Shown one piece after another: positions 29,960-39,825 of a stretch of 64,000 nucleotides of DNA. The stretch is from contig NZ_JRKM01000001.1 of NCBI RefSeq assembly GCF_000768065.1, positions 372,001 to 436,000 on the forward strand. The letters are read 5' to 3'. Origin of the DNA: Aquabacterium sp. NJ1. GTDB lineage: Bacteria > Pseudomonadota > Gammaproteobacteria > Burkholderiales > Burkholderiaceae_C. The translations under genes were made by a program, and so were the position numbers. Below the pieces are notes generated by a model. It was not told where the DNA came from, did no database searches, and saw only the letters and a program-made list of their open reading frames with translations. Position 1 is the stretch's first letter. Every line of letters starts with the position of its first letter.

Positions 29960-32655
29960 GATGAGCTCACCGATTTGAGTTTGTACAGCGCATCCAGCGC
30001 TTCACGAGGTGTCAGGGTATCCGGGTCGATGCTGGCCAGCAAGCTCAGGGTCTGGGCTTCTGCCGGCGTCAGGGTCTCACCTTGGGCATCAGCAAGGAGC
30101 GCGCCACCTTTGGCAGCGGCGTTCGCAGCAAGCTCGTCCAGATCCACGCCACCTGGGGCGCCCACCTGGGCAAACAGGTCGATCTGGTCGTCGGCGTGGC
30201 GCTGCTGGGCCTCCAGCGACTCCAGCGTGGCACGCGCCTGCCGGATCAGCGAATGCGGCATGCCGGCCAGGCGCGCCACCTGCACGCCGTAACTGCGGCT
30301 GGCAGGGCCGTGCTGCAACTCGTGCAGGAACACGATGTCGTCGCCCGACTCGGCCACACCCACGTGCACGTTCAACGCGCGCGGGTGCTTCTCGGGCAGC
30401 GCCGTCAGCTCGAAGTAATGCGTGGCAAACAGCGTGAAGGACTTGTTCTTGTCATGCAGGTGGCTGGCAATGGCGCCGGCCAGGGCCAGGCCATCAAACG
30501 TGGACGTGCCCCGCCCGATCTCGTCCATCAACACGAGGGACTGTTCGGTGGCGCTGTGCACGATGGCCGCGGCCTCCGTCATCTCCAGCATGAAGGTGGA
30601 TTGGGCGTTGGCCAGATCGTCGGCCGCACCGATGCGGGTATGAATGGCGTCGATGGGCCCCAGGCGGCAGGATGCAGCGGGCACATACGAGCCCATGGCC
30701 GCCAGCAGCACGATCAGGGCCACCTGGCGCATGAAGGTCGACTTACCGCCCATGTTCGGGCCGGTGACGATCATCATGCGGCGGTTGGCATCGAAGCGGC
30801 AGTCATTGGGGATGAAGGCGGCGCCGCTGGTTTCCATCAAGCGCGCCTCGACCACAGGGTGGCGGCCCTTTTCGATCTCGATGCAGGGATGCGGACTGAA
30901 GTCGGGCCTTGTCCAGCCCAGCGTGGCGGCGCGCTCGGCCAGCGCGGCCAACGCATCCAATGAAGACAAGGCACGGGCCAGCGCGCCCAGCACCGCGATG
31001 TGCGATTGCAGGAAGTCGATCAGCTGATCGAACAGGAACTTCTCGCGAGCCAGGGCGCGGTCTTGCGCGGACAAGGCCTTGTCTTCAAACGCCTTCAGCT
31101 CGGGCGTGATGAAGCGCTCGGCGTTCTTGAGCGTCTGGCGGCGCTGGTAGTCGAGCGGCACCTTGTCGGCCTGGCTCTGCGTGACCTCGATGTAGAAGCC
31201 GTGCACCTTGTTGTACTGCACGCGCAGGTTGCCGATGCCGGTACGGGCGCGCTCGCGGGCCTCCAGTTCCAGCAGGAAGGCGTCGCAGTTCTGCGAGATG
31301 GCACGCAGCTCGTCCAGATCGGGGTCAAAGCCCGTGGCGATGACACCGCCGTCGCGCAGCAGCACCGCGGGTGTGTCCATCAGCATGGCCTGCAGTTGCC
31401 GGGCAATGGCCGCATCGGGCTGCAAAGCGGTGTGCAACTGGGCCAGCAAGGGTGCGGCGTCCGGCACGCGTTCGCGCAATTGGGGCAGCGTCAGCAGGGT
31501 GTCACGCAGGCCAGCCAGCTCGCGCGGGCGCACCTGGCGCAGGGCGACGCGGGCGGTGATGCGCTCCACATCGCTCATCTGGCGCAGGGCCTCGCGCAGA
31601 GACTCATGGCCCTGCTCCATCATGGGCGGTGCCAGCAGGCAGGCGATCGCATCATGCCGGGCGCGGGCCGTGGCGCGGTCACGCAAAGGTTGCGTGAGCC
31701 ACTGGCGCAAGGCGCGGCTGCCCATGCCGGTGCGGCAGGTGTCCAGCAGGGACAAGAGCGTGGGGGCATCCTCGCCGCGCAACGTCTGGGTCAACTCCAG
31801 ATTGCGCAGCGTAGCGGGCGGCAGATCCAGCAGCTCGCTGGTGCGTGGCACATCGAGCGAGGCCACGTGTGACAGCGCCCTGCCCTGCGTGTGCTCGGCA
31901 AAGCTCAAGAGCGCGGCAGCGGCGGCGTGCGCCAGGCTCAAGTCCTGCGCGCCGTAGCCTTGCAGCGAGCTGACCTGCAGCTGCTCGCACAACTTGCGCA
32001 GACCCAGGCCGGCATCAAACTGCCAGGTGGGGCGGCTGGTCATGGCCACGCTCTTGCCGCCTTGCGTCAACAAGGGTTGCAGCGTGGGCGGAATGCGTTC
32101 GCGGTCAAACAGGATTTCAGCGGGCTGCAGGCGCGCCAGCCAGCCGGCCAGATCGCGCTCGGTGCATTCAGTCAGGCCCAGCTTGCCGCTGGACAAGCCC
32201 AGCCAGGCCATCGCACAGGGCACGGCGTGCTCGGCATGGCGCCCGCGCTTGTCCATCACCACGGCCAGCAAGAGCGCATCGGCGCGCTCGTTGAGCAGCT
32301 CGGTATCGGTCAGCGTGCCAGGGGTGACCACGCGCACCACCTTGCGCTCCACCGGCCCCTTGTTGAGGCCCACCTCGCCCACTTGCTCGGCAATGGCCAC
32401 CGACTCGCCCAGCCTGATCAGCTTGGCCAGATAAGTTTCCACCGCGTGCACGGGCACACCCGCCATCACCACAGGCTCGCCAGCCGACTGGCCACGCACC
32501 GTCAAGGTGATGTCGATCAGGCGGTTGGCCTTGCGCGCGTCGTCAAAGAAAAGCTCGTAGAAATCCCCCATGCGGTAGAACACGAGGGTGTCGGGATGTT
32601 CGGCCTTGATGCGCAAGTACTGCTGCATCATCGGCGTGTGCGCGCTGAAGTCCAT
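29956..32655 (-). CDS. mutS: MutS DNA mismatch repair protein
   Basis: An 899-residue mismatch sensor. The mismatch-binding Phe-x-Glu is in GDFYELFF near the N-terminus. The C-terminal ATPase has Walker [10 protein letters not shown], and [12 protein letters not shown] and THYFEL follow. All domains (connector, lever/clamp, ATPase, C-terminal dimerisation) appear present, length slightly over the usual 855. It runs straight into Anbu through an ATGA overlap, so the two are co-translated; mutL is not in the window. Confidence 0.98.
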   Translation of the reverse strand: MDFSAHTPMMQQYLRIKAEHPDTLVFYRMGDFYELFFDDARKANRLIDITLTVRGQSAGEPVVMAGVPVHAVETYLAKLIRLGESVAIAEQVGEVGLNKGPVERKVVRVVTPGTLTDTELLNERADALLLAVVMDKRGRHAEHAVPCAMAWLGLSSGKLGLTECTERDLAGWLARLQPAEILFDRERIPPTLQPLLTQGGKSVAMTSRPTWQFDAGLGLRKLCEQLQVSSLQGYGAQDLSLAHAAAAALLSFAEHTQGRALSHVASLDVPRTSELLDLPPATLRNLELTQTLRGEDAPTLLSLLDTCRTGMGSRALRQWLTQPLRDRATARARHDAIACLLAPPMMEQGHESLREALRQMSDVERITARVALRQVRPRELAGLRDTLLTLPQLRERVPDAAPLLAQLHTALQPDAAIARQLQAMLMDTPAVLLRDGGVIATGFDPDLDELRAISQNCDAFLLELEARERARTGIGNLRVQYNKVHGFYIEVTQSQADKVPLDYQRRQTLKNAERFITPELKAFEDKALSAQDRALAREKFLFDQLIDFLQSHIAVLGALARALSSLDALAALAERAATLGWTRPDFSPHPCIEIEKGRHPVVEARLMETSGAAFIPNDCRFDANRRMMIVTGPNMGGKSTFMRQVALIVLLAAMGSYVPAASCRLGPIDAIHTRIGAADDLANAQSTFMLEMTEAAAIVHSATEQSLVLMDEIGRGTSTFDGLALAGAIASHLHDKNKSFTLFATHYFELTALPEKHPRALNVHVGVAESGDDIVFLHELQHGPASRSYGVQVARLAGMPHSLIRQARATLESLEAQQRHADDQIDLFAQVGAPGGVDLDELAANAAAKGGALLADAQGETLTPAEAQTLSLLASIDPDTLTPREALDALYKLKSVSSS

Positions 32656-32789
32656 GACAGGGACAAAAGGTGATTGAGGTGGCTGGCGTCAGTGAAGAGG
32701 CGCCAGCATAACGCGTGAGTCGCTGCGTGATCTGGCGCGTACGCCAGGCACGGGAGGCGCCATCCCGACGCCCGCCGTGCTTTCAAGGA

Positions 32790-33818
32790 TCAGAACGGCG
32801 CGTCGCCCTTGCCTTCGCGAACCTCGGCCGCCTTGGCCGCAGCGGTGATGCGCGTGCGCTTCGGGGCAGCAGGCTCGGCCGGCGCTGCGGCCTTGGCGGC
32901 TTGTGCCGCGTCTTCAGCGGCCTGCAGCGACTGGATCAGGGCTTCGTCTTCCGGGTCGCTTTCCCCCTCGCCTTCGCCCTCTGCGCCTTCGGCCTGCGCG
33001 TCGGCATCGGCGATCACGCGGGTGTACGGTGCCAGCGTCTTGACCATCTGGCCATAGATGCGGGGCGTGCCAGCCAGGATCTCGCGCTGGTACAGGAAGT
33101 CAGGCTCGCCCGTGAAGTTGCCCACCAGGCCACCGGCCTCGGTGATCATCAGCGAACCCGCTGCCACGTCCCAGGGGCTCAGGCCGGTTTCGAAGAAGGC
33201 GTCGTAAAAGCCTGCAGCCACGTAGCACAGGTCCAGCGAGGCAGCACCCGGGCGGCGCACGCCAGCGCACTGCACCATCACCTCTTCGAACATCTTCATG
33301 TAGCGCTGGAAGTTGTCACCCTTGCGGAAGGGGAAGCCCGTGCCGATCAGGGATTCGAGCATGCGCGTGCGCTTGGACACGCGGATGCGGCGGTCGTTCA
33401 TGTAGGCGCCCTTGCCCTTGGACGCGTAGAACAGGTCGTTGCGGCAGGGGTCATACACCACGGCCTGCTGCACCTGACCACGGAAGGCCAGCGCGATGGA
33501 GACCGCGTACACGGGGAAGCCGTGGATGAAGTTGGTGGTGCCGTCGAGCGGATCGATGATCCAGACGTAGTCGCTGTGCTTGGCGCCATGTTCGCGCCCC
33601 GATTCTTCAGCCAGGATACCGTGGCCTGGGTAGGCCTCGAGGATCGTGGAAATGATCGCGTCTTCTGCTGCCTTGTCCACCTCGGTCACGAAGTCGTTGT
33701 GCGACTTGGCGATCACTGTCAGTCGCTCGATGTCGAGCGAGGCCCGGTTGATGATCGCCCCGGCTGCGCGGGCAGCTTTGATGGCGATGTTGAGCATGGG
33801 ATGCAGGGCTTGAGACAT
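32790..33818 (-). CDS. suhB: SuhB-type inositol monophosphatase with acidic/basic C-terminal tail
   Basis: A Mg2+-dependent phosphatase of the inositol monophosphatase family. Motifs: [22 protein letters not shown], and [17 protein letters not shown] near residue 220. In E. coli SuhB also acts in rRNA transcription antitermination. The ATG at 33818 gives [17 protein letters not shown], the standard start. Homologues end near residue 270. This one carries about 72 more residues: first an acidic Glu/Gly stretch ([16 protein letters not shown]), then Ala-rich helix and a Lys/Arg end. It is divergent from trmJ. Confidence 0.94.
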   Translation of the reverse strand: MSQALHPMLNIAIKAARAAGAIINRASLDIERLTVIAKSHNDFVTEVDKAAEDAIISTILEAYPGHGILAEESGREHGAKHSDYVWIIDPLDGTTNFIHGFPVYAVSIALAFRGQVQQAVVYDPCRNDLFYASKGKGAYMNDRRIRVSKRTRMLESLIGTGFPFRKGDNFQRYMKMFEEVMVQCAGVRRPGAASLDLCYVAAGFYDAFFETGLSPWDVAAGSLMITEAGGLVGNFTGEPDFLYQREILAGTPRIYGQMVKTLAPYTRVIADADAQAEGAEGEGEGESDPEDEALIQSLQAAEDAAQAAKAAAPAEPAAPKRTRITAAAKAAEVREGKGDAPF

Positions 33819-34119
33819 GGATAGACCTTGGAAACCAGAAAAACCACCGCGACAAACGGGCAATACGGGATGTCCGGCGTGACACGCACAGGCGGCCTTC
33901 ATCAAGCAACGAAGGGCGGCAACAGCGCGAAACGGGAACAACACCAGCCAGACAGCGTCGAGGCAGGGAGATGGGGGCGCAGCGGTGATCAAAGAACGAG
34001 CGAGAATCGAAGATTGTATAGAAGCCCGTTGGTTTTTGCACCCCCTTTTTCAGCGATTTCGATGAGAATCAAGGGCTTATCGCATGTTTGTGCGATATCT
34101 CCTGAAGATTTCCCACGCC
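33819..34119. other. Divergent suhB/trmJ intergenic region
   Basis: This 301-base gap holds no convincing gene. On the minus strand TACAAT (34018-34013) is a plausible -10 for suhB, implying a ~190-base leader. An in-frame ATG at 34084 could extend TrmJ by 12 residues. No other clear signals were seen. Confidence 0.4.
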
Positions 34120-34884
34120 ATGCAAGCCTCATCCCCTCACGCCCCGCTCGGACATTCGGGCCAGCGCGACCCCACCCGCTTCATCCTGATCGGCACCAGC
34201 CACCCTGGTAATGTGGGCGCGACCGCCCGGGCCATGAAGGTCATGGGTTTTTCCGATCTGGTGCTGGTGCGCCCCCGTTTTGCCGATGTGCTGATCCAGG
34301 AGGAAGCCGTGGCCATGGCCAGCGGTGCAGCCGACATCCTGGTGCGCGCCCGTGTGGTGGACAGCCTGGCCGAAGCGTTGGAGGGCATCAGCTACGCCAT
34401 CGGCACGGCCATGACGCCACGCGACTTCGGTCCGCCCACCATCACCCCGCGTGAAGGCCTGACCAAACTGGCCGCGGCCACACCCATGCACCGCGTCGGC
34501 TTCGTGTTCGGCAGCGAGCGCTACGGTATGGCCAATGAGGACGTGTACCGCTGCAACGCGGTGATCAGCATCCCCACCAACCCGGATTACGGCTCGCTCA
34601 ACCTGTCGCAGGCCGTGCAGGTGCTGGCCTACGAATGGCGCCAGGCCCTGGGCAGCTTTGCCGTTGAAGCCCGAACGCCGGATGTGGCGCTGGCCAGCGG
34701 CGACGCGGTGCAAGGCGCGCTCGCCCACTGGGAGCAAGCCCTGATCAAGCTCGGCTTCCTGGACCCGGCCGCGCCCAAGAAGCTCATGCCCCGCCTCAAC
34801 CAGTTGATCAACCGGGCCGAGTTGCGCCAGGAAGAGATCCACATCCTGCGGGGCATTGCCAAGGCCATCATCGACAAGTCCTGA
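34120..34884 (+). CDS. trmJ: TrmJ tRNA (cytidine/uridine-2'-O-)-methyltransferase
   Basis: A 254-residue SPOUT methyltransferase acting at position 32 of tRNA. SAM-binding knot motifs: FVFGSERYGMANEDVYRCN and ISIPTNPDYGSLNLSQAVQVLAYE. The N-terminal LIGTSHPGNVGATARAMKVMG is the family block 1. A C-terminal helical extension (from about residue 200) is typical of TrmJ. I place the start at 34120; ATG at 34084 is an alternative. Together with suhB and cysE it forms a neighbourhood seen in other Proteobacteria. Confidence 0.92.
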   Translation: MQASSPHAPLGHSGQRDPTRFILIGTSHPGNVGATARAMKVMGFSDLVLVRPRFADVLIQEEAVAMASGAADILVRARVVDSLAEALEGISYAIGTAMTPRDFGPPTITPREGLTKLAAATPMHRVGFVFGSERYGMANEDVYRCNAVISIPTNPDYGSLNLSQAVQVLAYEWRQALGSFAVEARTPDVALASGDAVQGALAHWEQALIKLGFLDPAAPKKLMPRLNQLINRAELRQEEIHILRGIAKAIIDKS

Positions 34885-34994
34885 TCCGCACGGCGCTGCA
34901 TTACCACGTTGTGCCTGCCACTGCCGGCCAGTCTGGTTTTTGAACGGCCCGGTAAACTCGGCCTCCTGCATCTGAAAACCGCATAAGCACATTC

Positions 34995-35792
34995 ATGTTC
35001 TTCGCCCGACTGCGAGAAGACATCGCCTGCATCCTGGAACGCGACCCTGCGGCCCGCACCGCCTGGGAAGTGCTGACCTGCTACCCGGGTCTGCACGCCC
35101 TGGCCATGCACCGCGTCGCGCACTGGTGCTGGACGCACGGCCTCAAGTGGCTCGGCCGCTGGGTCTCGCACTGGGGGCGCTTCTTCACGGGCATCGAGAT
35201 CCACCCCGGCGCCAAGGTGGGCCGGCGCGTGTTCATCGACCACGGCATGGGCGTGGTCGTGGGCGAGACCGCCGAGATCGGCGATGAGTGCACCATCTAT
35301 CAAGGCGTGACGCTGGGCGGCACGTCCTTGAGCAAGGGCGCCAAGCGCCACCCCACCTTGGGCCGAGGCGTCATCATCGGTGCCAATGCCCAGGTGCTGG
35401 GCGGCTTCACGGTGGGGGATGGCGCACGCGTGGGGTCGAACGCGGTGGTGACCAAGCCTGTGCCGGCGAGCGCGACGGCGGTGGGCAACCCGGCCCGCAT
35501 CATCGTAGCCAAGGCCACCGTGCTGGATGAAAAACAGGCTGAGCGCGAGGCCCTGGCTGCCCGCATGGGTTTTTCTGCCTACGGCGTGACCGAGGGTGAT
35601 GACCCGCTGTCTCAAGCGCTGCGCGGCCTGATCGACCATGCCTCGGGCCATGAACACCAGATCACGCTGCTGTGGGAGGCCATCGGCAAGCTGGCCAAGG
35701 AGGCCCGTACCGAAGACGCGCGCACCTGCCTGCCCACGGACGCCCAGACCACCGAGCACTTCGATGCCGAAGGGCTCAACCGCCTTGTTTGA
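34995..35792 (+). CDS. cysE: CysE serine O-acetyltransferase
   Basis: A 265-residue enzyme making O-acetylserine for cysteine synthesis. The helical N-terminal domain ([19 protein letters not shown]) is followed by left-handed beta-helix repeats, including [29 protein letters not shown] with the catalytic His and Asp region. The C-terminal ~70 residues after the repeats (from [14 protein letters not shown]) are longer than in short CysE forms. It follows trmJ by 110 bases on the same strand. Confidence 0.95.
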   Translation: MFFARLREDIACILERDPAARTAWEVLTCYPGLHALAMHRVAHWCWTHGLKWLGRWVSHWGRFFTGIEIHPGAKVGRRVFIDHGMGVVVGETAEIGDECTIYQGVTLGGTSLSKGAKRHPTLGRGVIIGANAQVLGGFTVGDGARVGSNAVVTKPVPASATAVGNPARIIVAKATVLDEKQAEREALAARMGFSAYGVTEGDDPLSQALRGLIDHASGHEHQITLLWEAIGKLAKEARTEDARTCLPTDAQTTEHFDAEGLNRLV

Positions 35793-35941
35793 GTTCGCAT
35801 TGAATGCGACACAGTTGTAAGCCGGCGCGCCATTTCTGGCTACCTGGTAGCTTGCGGTAGCACCGGTTACAGCGGCGAAATAGGGTAACCGAGCCCCGAG
35901 CCACACACTCCTGCCAAACAAATTAAAGCAGGAGTGGACAC

Positions 35942-37045
35942 ATGCGGATTCAATCCGTCGACATCGCTCGTGGGCTGTGCATCATCCTGGTTGTATGGGG
36001 ACACAACGCCCAATTCACCGACACGGTGATCAACCATGCGCTGTGGACGATCCGCATGCCCATGATGTTCTTCGTGGCGGGCTCGTTCATCAAGCATCAG
36101 CAAGCTTTTCGACAACTGATGCGGGAGAAGGCCGATGCCTTGCTGAAGCCGTTCGTGGTGATGGCACTGTTGCAAGCGCCGGCCCGCATGCTCATTGGTG
36201 AAACAGACCTCACTTCCTTGGCCATCGGCCTCATGGCTGGAGGTGGCCACTACCTGCCGTGGGTCTACTACCTCTGGTACCTGCCCCACCTCTGGCTGGT
36301 GTTCATGGGCGGGCACATGCTGCTCCAAGCAGGCCGATTCGACAAGTGGCCGCCCGCGTTCCAAACCTTGAGCATCGCTCTAGCCTTGTGCGGGGGCATC
36401 TGGACCAGCAATCTGTTCCCGAGCGCGCCGTACAAGCTCGGCGACCTAAGCAAGAACCTGGCGTTCTTCATGCTGGGGTTCCTGTGTCGATCAACATGGA
36501 CATCGCCCCCTGCGTCCTGGCCACCAAGAGCGGCAGCCCTGTCCACCTTGCTCGCATCCCAGTATTTGCTGCAGTCAGGCGCGGTAGACGTGTCTTCAGC
36601 GGAGTACGTCATCGCCCTCATGCTCAGTGCACTGGCTGGCATCGCGCTACTGACCGCCATCGCCAAATGGCTGGCAAGCATGCCATTGGTGAGCGCAATC
36701 CTGAGCCGGTGCGGCCGAGAGAGTCTGTTCATCCTGCTGTTTCACTGGCCCCTGCAAAACCTGGGTCGACACGCCTGGCCATGGGTACTGCCAAACAACA
36801 TGCCCTGGCTCACCGCCCTCTTGAGCTGGCTGAGCAGCATCTGCCTGAGCCTCATGCTCGCACGGCTGATGCGCAGCGATTACCGGACTGCAGCCTTGTG
36901 GCTTCCCATGCAGACGGTTCGCAAGATCCGCAGCCAGGCCTCGCGAACACCGGCGCAACGCCCTGCCAGACCTGCGCGAACAGAAGCCGCAACGATCGAT
37001 TTCGCAGAAACCCTGCCAGAAATCAACGCTCGCGCCATGAGATGA
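35942..37045 (+). CDS. Acyltransferase-3 family membrane protein
   Basis: A 367-residue integral membrane protein with about ten hydrophobic segments. It opens with MRIQSVDIARGLCIILVVWGHN, where Arg10 and His21 match the conserved Arg and His of acyltransferase 3 (OafA/OpgC-like) enzymes that move acyl groups onto sugars or glucans across the inner membrane. A soluble basic tail (residues ~320-367, rich in Arg, Pro, Ala) follows. A good AGGAG precedes the ATG. No polysaccharide genes are adjacent, so the acceptor is unknown. It stands alone and may be recently acquired. Confidence 0.82.
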   Translation: MRIQSVDIARGLCIILVVWGHNAQFTDTVINHALWTIRMPMMFFVAGSFIKHQQAFRQLMREKADALLKPFVVMALLQAPARMLIGETDLTSLAIGLMAGGGHYLPWVYYLWYLPHLWLVFMGGHMLLQAGRFDKWPPAFQTLSIALALCGGIWTSNLFPSAPYKLGDLSKNLAFFMLGFLCRSTWTSPPASWPPRAAALSTLLASQYLLQSGAVDVSSAEYVIALMLSALAGIALLTAIAKWLASMPLVSAILSRCGRESLFILLFHWPLQNLGRHAWPWVLPNNMPWLTALLSWLSSICLSLMLARLMRSDYRTAALWLPMQTVRKIRSQASRTPAQRPARPARTEAATIDFAETLPEINARAMR

Positions 37046-37065
37046 GGCTGCAAGGTACAGATTCG

Positions 37066-37092
37066 CGTCACAAAGCAGCTCCCTGATTCGTC
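37066..37092 (+). promoter_or_regulatory. Predicted ECF41 sigma-factor promoter
   Basis: CGTCACA (37066-37072), 16 bases, then CGTC (37089-37092). Published ECF41 target promoters have TGTCACA at -35 and CGTC at -10, so only the first base differs. It lies 34 bases before the first gene of the operon that encodes an ECF41 sigma factor, suggesting autoregulation. Spacing and match are read from the sequence; use is inferred. Confidence 0.7.
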
Positions 37093-37126
37093 ATGAAGAC
37101 ATGACCATCATCTATCGGAGCTTTTC

Positions 37127-37507
37127 ATGAATGGGCTGAAGCGCATCCTCGCACTTGGGCTGGCAGGCAATGGGCTGACCATGCTGCTGTCACCCGGTTA
37201 CTGGTACGAGCACGTCCCGGGCGTCTCACTGACAGGGCCGCTGAACACGCATTTCGTGCGAGACATTGGCTGCGCCTACATGGCGGCATCCGCAGCCCTG
37301 GCCTGGGGGTTGCTCGACGCCCGGCTGGCCCGGCCCATGACCGCGCTGGCAGCCTTGTTCCTGGTCCTGCATGCGGCCGTGCACCTGTACGAGCTCAGCA
37401 TGGGCATCTGCGGCTGGAGCAGTTGGTTGCGTGCGTTTCCCGGCGTGACGCTGCCGGCCCTGCTGACACTAATGACCATCGGTGTCGAACGCACCCGGAG
37501 GGCCTGA
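37127..37507 (+). CDS. Small four-helix membrane protein
   Basis: A 126-residue protein with about four hydrophobic helices (around residues 5-22, 47-64, 69-90 and 103-120) separated by short loops, one with GYWYEHVPGVSLTGPLNTHFVRDIG. A GGAG ribosome site lies 8 bases upstream. I do not recognise a named family. It is the first gene after the predicted ECF41 promoter and its stop is two bases before the CMD-like gene, so it is probably part of that regulon. Its role is unknown. Confidence 0.75.
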   Translation: MNGLKRILALGLAGNGLTMLLSPGYWYEHVPGVSLTGPLNTHFVRDIGCAYMAASAALAWGLLDARLARPMTALAALFLVLHAAVHLYELSMGICGWSSWLRAFPGVTLPALLTLMTIGVERTRRA

Positions 37508-37509
37508 TC

Positions 37510-38067
37510 ATGTGGGGACCCAAGGCCATCATCAAGACCAGGCTGGAGGCTTTTGCCAGGCAGTTCAGCTACGACATGGGTTATGCCCATCAAATTCTCG
37601 ATACCGGCATGAAGCCGTTTCGCGCGTTCTCAGGGCTGTTCACATTGGCCGCCTACCGGGACCGCCAACTGCCCCTGGCGCCCTGGTTCGCGGCCAAATG
37701 GGTGGCGACCCAAAGCGAGGGCTGCGGCCCCTGCCAGCAACTCACGCTCAACATGGCACAGCAGGAAGGCATGCCCGCATCGCTGATCAAGGCGATCAAG
37801 CTGGGTGACGAACAAGGCATGGGGCCCGATGCCGCCCTGGCTTACCGATGGGCTCGCGCCGTGATCAGCCCGCAAACAGCCCATGAAAGCGCCCACGAAG
37901 AATCCCATGAGGCCGAGCAACTGCGCCAGCAGATCAAGGACAAATGGGGAGCGCGCGGCTTGATCTCACTGACGCTGGCCATGGCGGGCGCCCGCAGCTT
38001 CCCCATGATCAAGCGGGCGCTGGGCCACGACACCGTCTGCCAATTGCTGGATGATGCCAAGCCATGA
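37510..38067 (+). CDS. Carboxymuconolactone decarboxylase/AhpD-like protein
   Basis: A 185-residue, all-helical protein with the AhpD-type CxxC at Cys72-Cys75 preceded by Glu70 (QSEGCGPCQQLT). The His normally four residues after the second Cys is Thr here, so a peroxidase activity like AhpD is doubtful. CMD-like proteins are one of the three gene classes regularly linked to ECF41 sigma factors. The ATG at 37510 follows the previous stop by two bases, and the gene overlaps the sigma-factor gene by four bases (ATGA). Confidence 0.78.
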   Translation: MWGPKAIIKTRLEAFARQFSYDMGYAHQILDTGMKPFRAFSGLFTLAAYRDRQLPLAPWFAAKWVATQSEGCGPCQQLTLNMAQQEGMPASLIKAIKLGDEQGMGPDAALAYRWARAVISPQTAHESAHEESHEAEQLRQQIKDKWGARGLISLTLAMAGARSFPMIKRALGHDTVCQLLDDAKP

Positions 38068-39032
38068 GCCCCATGGACGCCACCGCCGAGTTCGAGCAAC
38101 ACCGCCGCTTTCTGCGTGGCCTGGCCTACCGGATGCTGGCCTCGGTGGCCGAGGCGGAAGACGCCGTGCAGGACTGCTGGTTGAGGTGGCGCGACGTGGC
38201 ACACGACGACATTGCCTCACCACGCGCCTTTCTGGCCCAGACCGTGACCCGGCTCTGCCTGGACAGGCTGACTTCAGCCCAGATGCGACGAGAGCAGTAC
38301 GTGGGCGTGTGGCTGCCCGAGCCCTGGATCGACGACCCGGACACGGCCCAGGCCGGTGCAGACGAGGCCCTGGCCATGGCGCAGAACCTGGAGATCGCCT
38401 TTTTGCTGGTGCTGCAGCGCCTGACGCCCGCGGAACGCGCGGTGTTCCTGCTCAACGAGGTGTTCGATTGGGACTTTGACGCCATCGCGCAGGTGCTGGA
38501 CAAAAGCCCGGCGGCCTGCCGGCAATTGGCCAGCCGGGCCAAGCGCCAACTGGCTCAGGCGTCTGCCTCGGCAGTGGGCCAGGCAGATACGCCGATCAGG
38601 CAACGTCGCCTCAGCCCCACCAGGGATGCCGCGCAGGCCACCCGCATCGCCAGTGCGTTTGCCCGCGCCTTGCAACTGGGCGATGTGCAGGCCTTGGCCG
38701 ACACGCTGGCGCAGGACGTCGTGTTCATGGCCGACGGCGGGGGCAAGGTCAACTCGGTGCCTTACCCGTTGCAAGGCGCGGACAAGGTGGCCAAGGTGCT
38801 CACGGGCTTTGCGCGCCTGTGGCAGCAGGCTGTGGGCCTGGTGCAACCCGCCTGGATCAACGCGATGCCCGGCGCGGTCTTCCACGGCCCCGATGGCCAG
38901 GTCATCCAGACACTGACACTGGACATTTCCGAGGAGGGTCTGGTGTCAGGCGTCTACGTGATGCGCAACCCGGACAAGCTGCAGCATGTCCTGGCGGCCG
39001 TTATCACGGCGCGTGGTGATCAAGCCGCCTGA
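38064..39032 (+). CDS. ECF41-family sigma factor with C-terminal SnoaL-like domain
   Basis: A 322-residue ECF sigma factor. Sigma region 2 is at residues ~10-75 (FLRGLAYRMLASVAEAEDAVQDCWLRW) and region 4 at ~118-165. A linker carries WLPEP (83-87). The NTF2/SnoaL-like C-terminal domain has DGGGK (224-228) and ends with NPDKL (302-306). These three motifs are the ECF41 signatures; in studied members the C-terminal extension regulates activity and no membrane anti-sigma factor is needed, fitting its absence here. It overlaps the CMD-like gene and is convergent with the SDR gene. Confidence 0.92.
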   Translation: MSPMDATAEFEQHRRFLRGLAYRMLASVAEAEDAVQDCWLRWRDVAHDDIASPRAFLAQTVTRLCLDRLTSAQMRREQYVGVWLPEPWIDDPDTAQAGADEALAMAQNLEIAFLLVLQRLTPAERAVFLLNEVFDWDFDAIAQVLDKSPAACRQLASRAKRQLAQASASAVGQADTPIRQRRLSPTRDAAQATRIASAFARALQLGDVQALADTLAQDVVFMADGGGKVNSVPYPLQGADKVAKVLTGFARLWQQAVGLVQPAWINAMPGAVFHGPDGQVIQTLTLDISEEGLVSGVYVMRNPDKLQHVLAAVITARGDQAA

Positions 39033-39803
39033 TCAGGCAGTCAGATAACCGCCATCCACATTCAGGCAAGCGCCCGTGGTGTAGCTGGCCGCATCCGAGG
39101 CCAGGTACAGCGCGGCACCGGCCATTTCCTTGGGGTCGGCGACACGGTTGAGCGGCGTGTGCGCCATCACCACCTTGAGGATGGCGTCGTTCGTGGTCAG
39201 GGCCGAGGCGAACTTGGTGTCCGTGGCGCCCGGCAAGATGGCGTTCACGCGCACCTTCATGGCGGCGCACTCCTTGGCAAAGGCGTGCGTCATCGAGATC
39301 ACGGCAGCCTTGGTGATCGAGTAGATGCCCTGCGCCATGCCGGGGATCACGCCATTGACCGAGGCGATGTTGATGATCGAGCCACCGCCGTTCTTCGCCA
39401 TCAGCTTCGAGCCCTGGGCACACATGAAGAAGTAGCCGCGGATGTTCACGTCCACCGTCTTCTGGAAGGCGCCCAGATCCGTGTCGCTGATGTGCCCGAA
39501 ATACGGGTTGGTGGCAGCGTTGTTGACCAGGATGTCCAGCCGGCCGAACTGCTGCTCGATGGCGGCGAACGTGGCGTCGATCTGATCCATCTCGCCCACA
39601 TGGCAAGGGATCACGGAAGCCTTGCCGCCCGCATCACGGATGGACTGCGCCACGGCTTCACAAGGCTCGGCCTTGCGGCTGGAGACGATGACGTGCGCGC
39701 CATGCGCGGCCAGCAAACGGGCAATGGCCTCGCCGATGCCGCGGCTGGCGCCGGTGACGAGTGCGACCTTGCCGCTGAGATCAAAGGTATTGGGGATGCT
39801 CAT
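39033..39803 (-). CDS. SDR-family oxidoreductase
   Basis: A 256-residue classical short-chain dehydrogenase. Cofactor loop TGASRGIGEA, NNAATNP, catalytic Ser in NIASVNG, and YSITK. An Arg in the ASRG motif and SSRK after strand 2 suggest NADP(H). It is the last gene of a unit with the APH-type kinase (22-base gap) and acyl-CoA dehydrogenase, so its substrate is likely a hydroxyacyl or ketoacyl intermediate of the same pathway. It ends one base from the end of the sigma-factor gene on the other strand. Confidence 0.9.
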   Translation of the reverse strand: MSIPNTFDLSGKVALVTGASRGIGEAIARLLAAHGAHVIVSSRKAEPCEAVAQSIRDAGGKASVIPCHVGEMDQIDATFAAIEQQFGRLDILVNNAATNPYFGHISDTDLGAFQKTVDVNIRGYFFMCAQGSKLMAKNGGGSIINIASVNGVIPGMAQGIYSITKAAVISMTHAFAKECAAMKVRVNAILPGATDTKFASALTTNDAILKVVMAHTPLNRVADPKEMAGAALYLASDAASYTTGACLNVDGGYLTA

Positions 39804-39825
39804 GTTCTGACTTCACAAAGACGCG

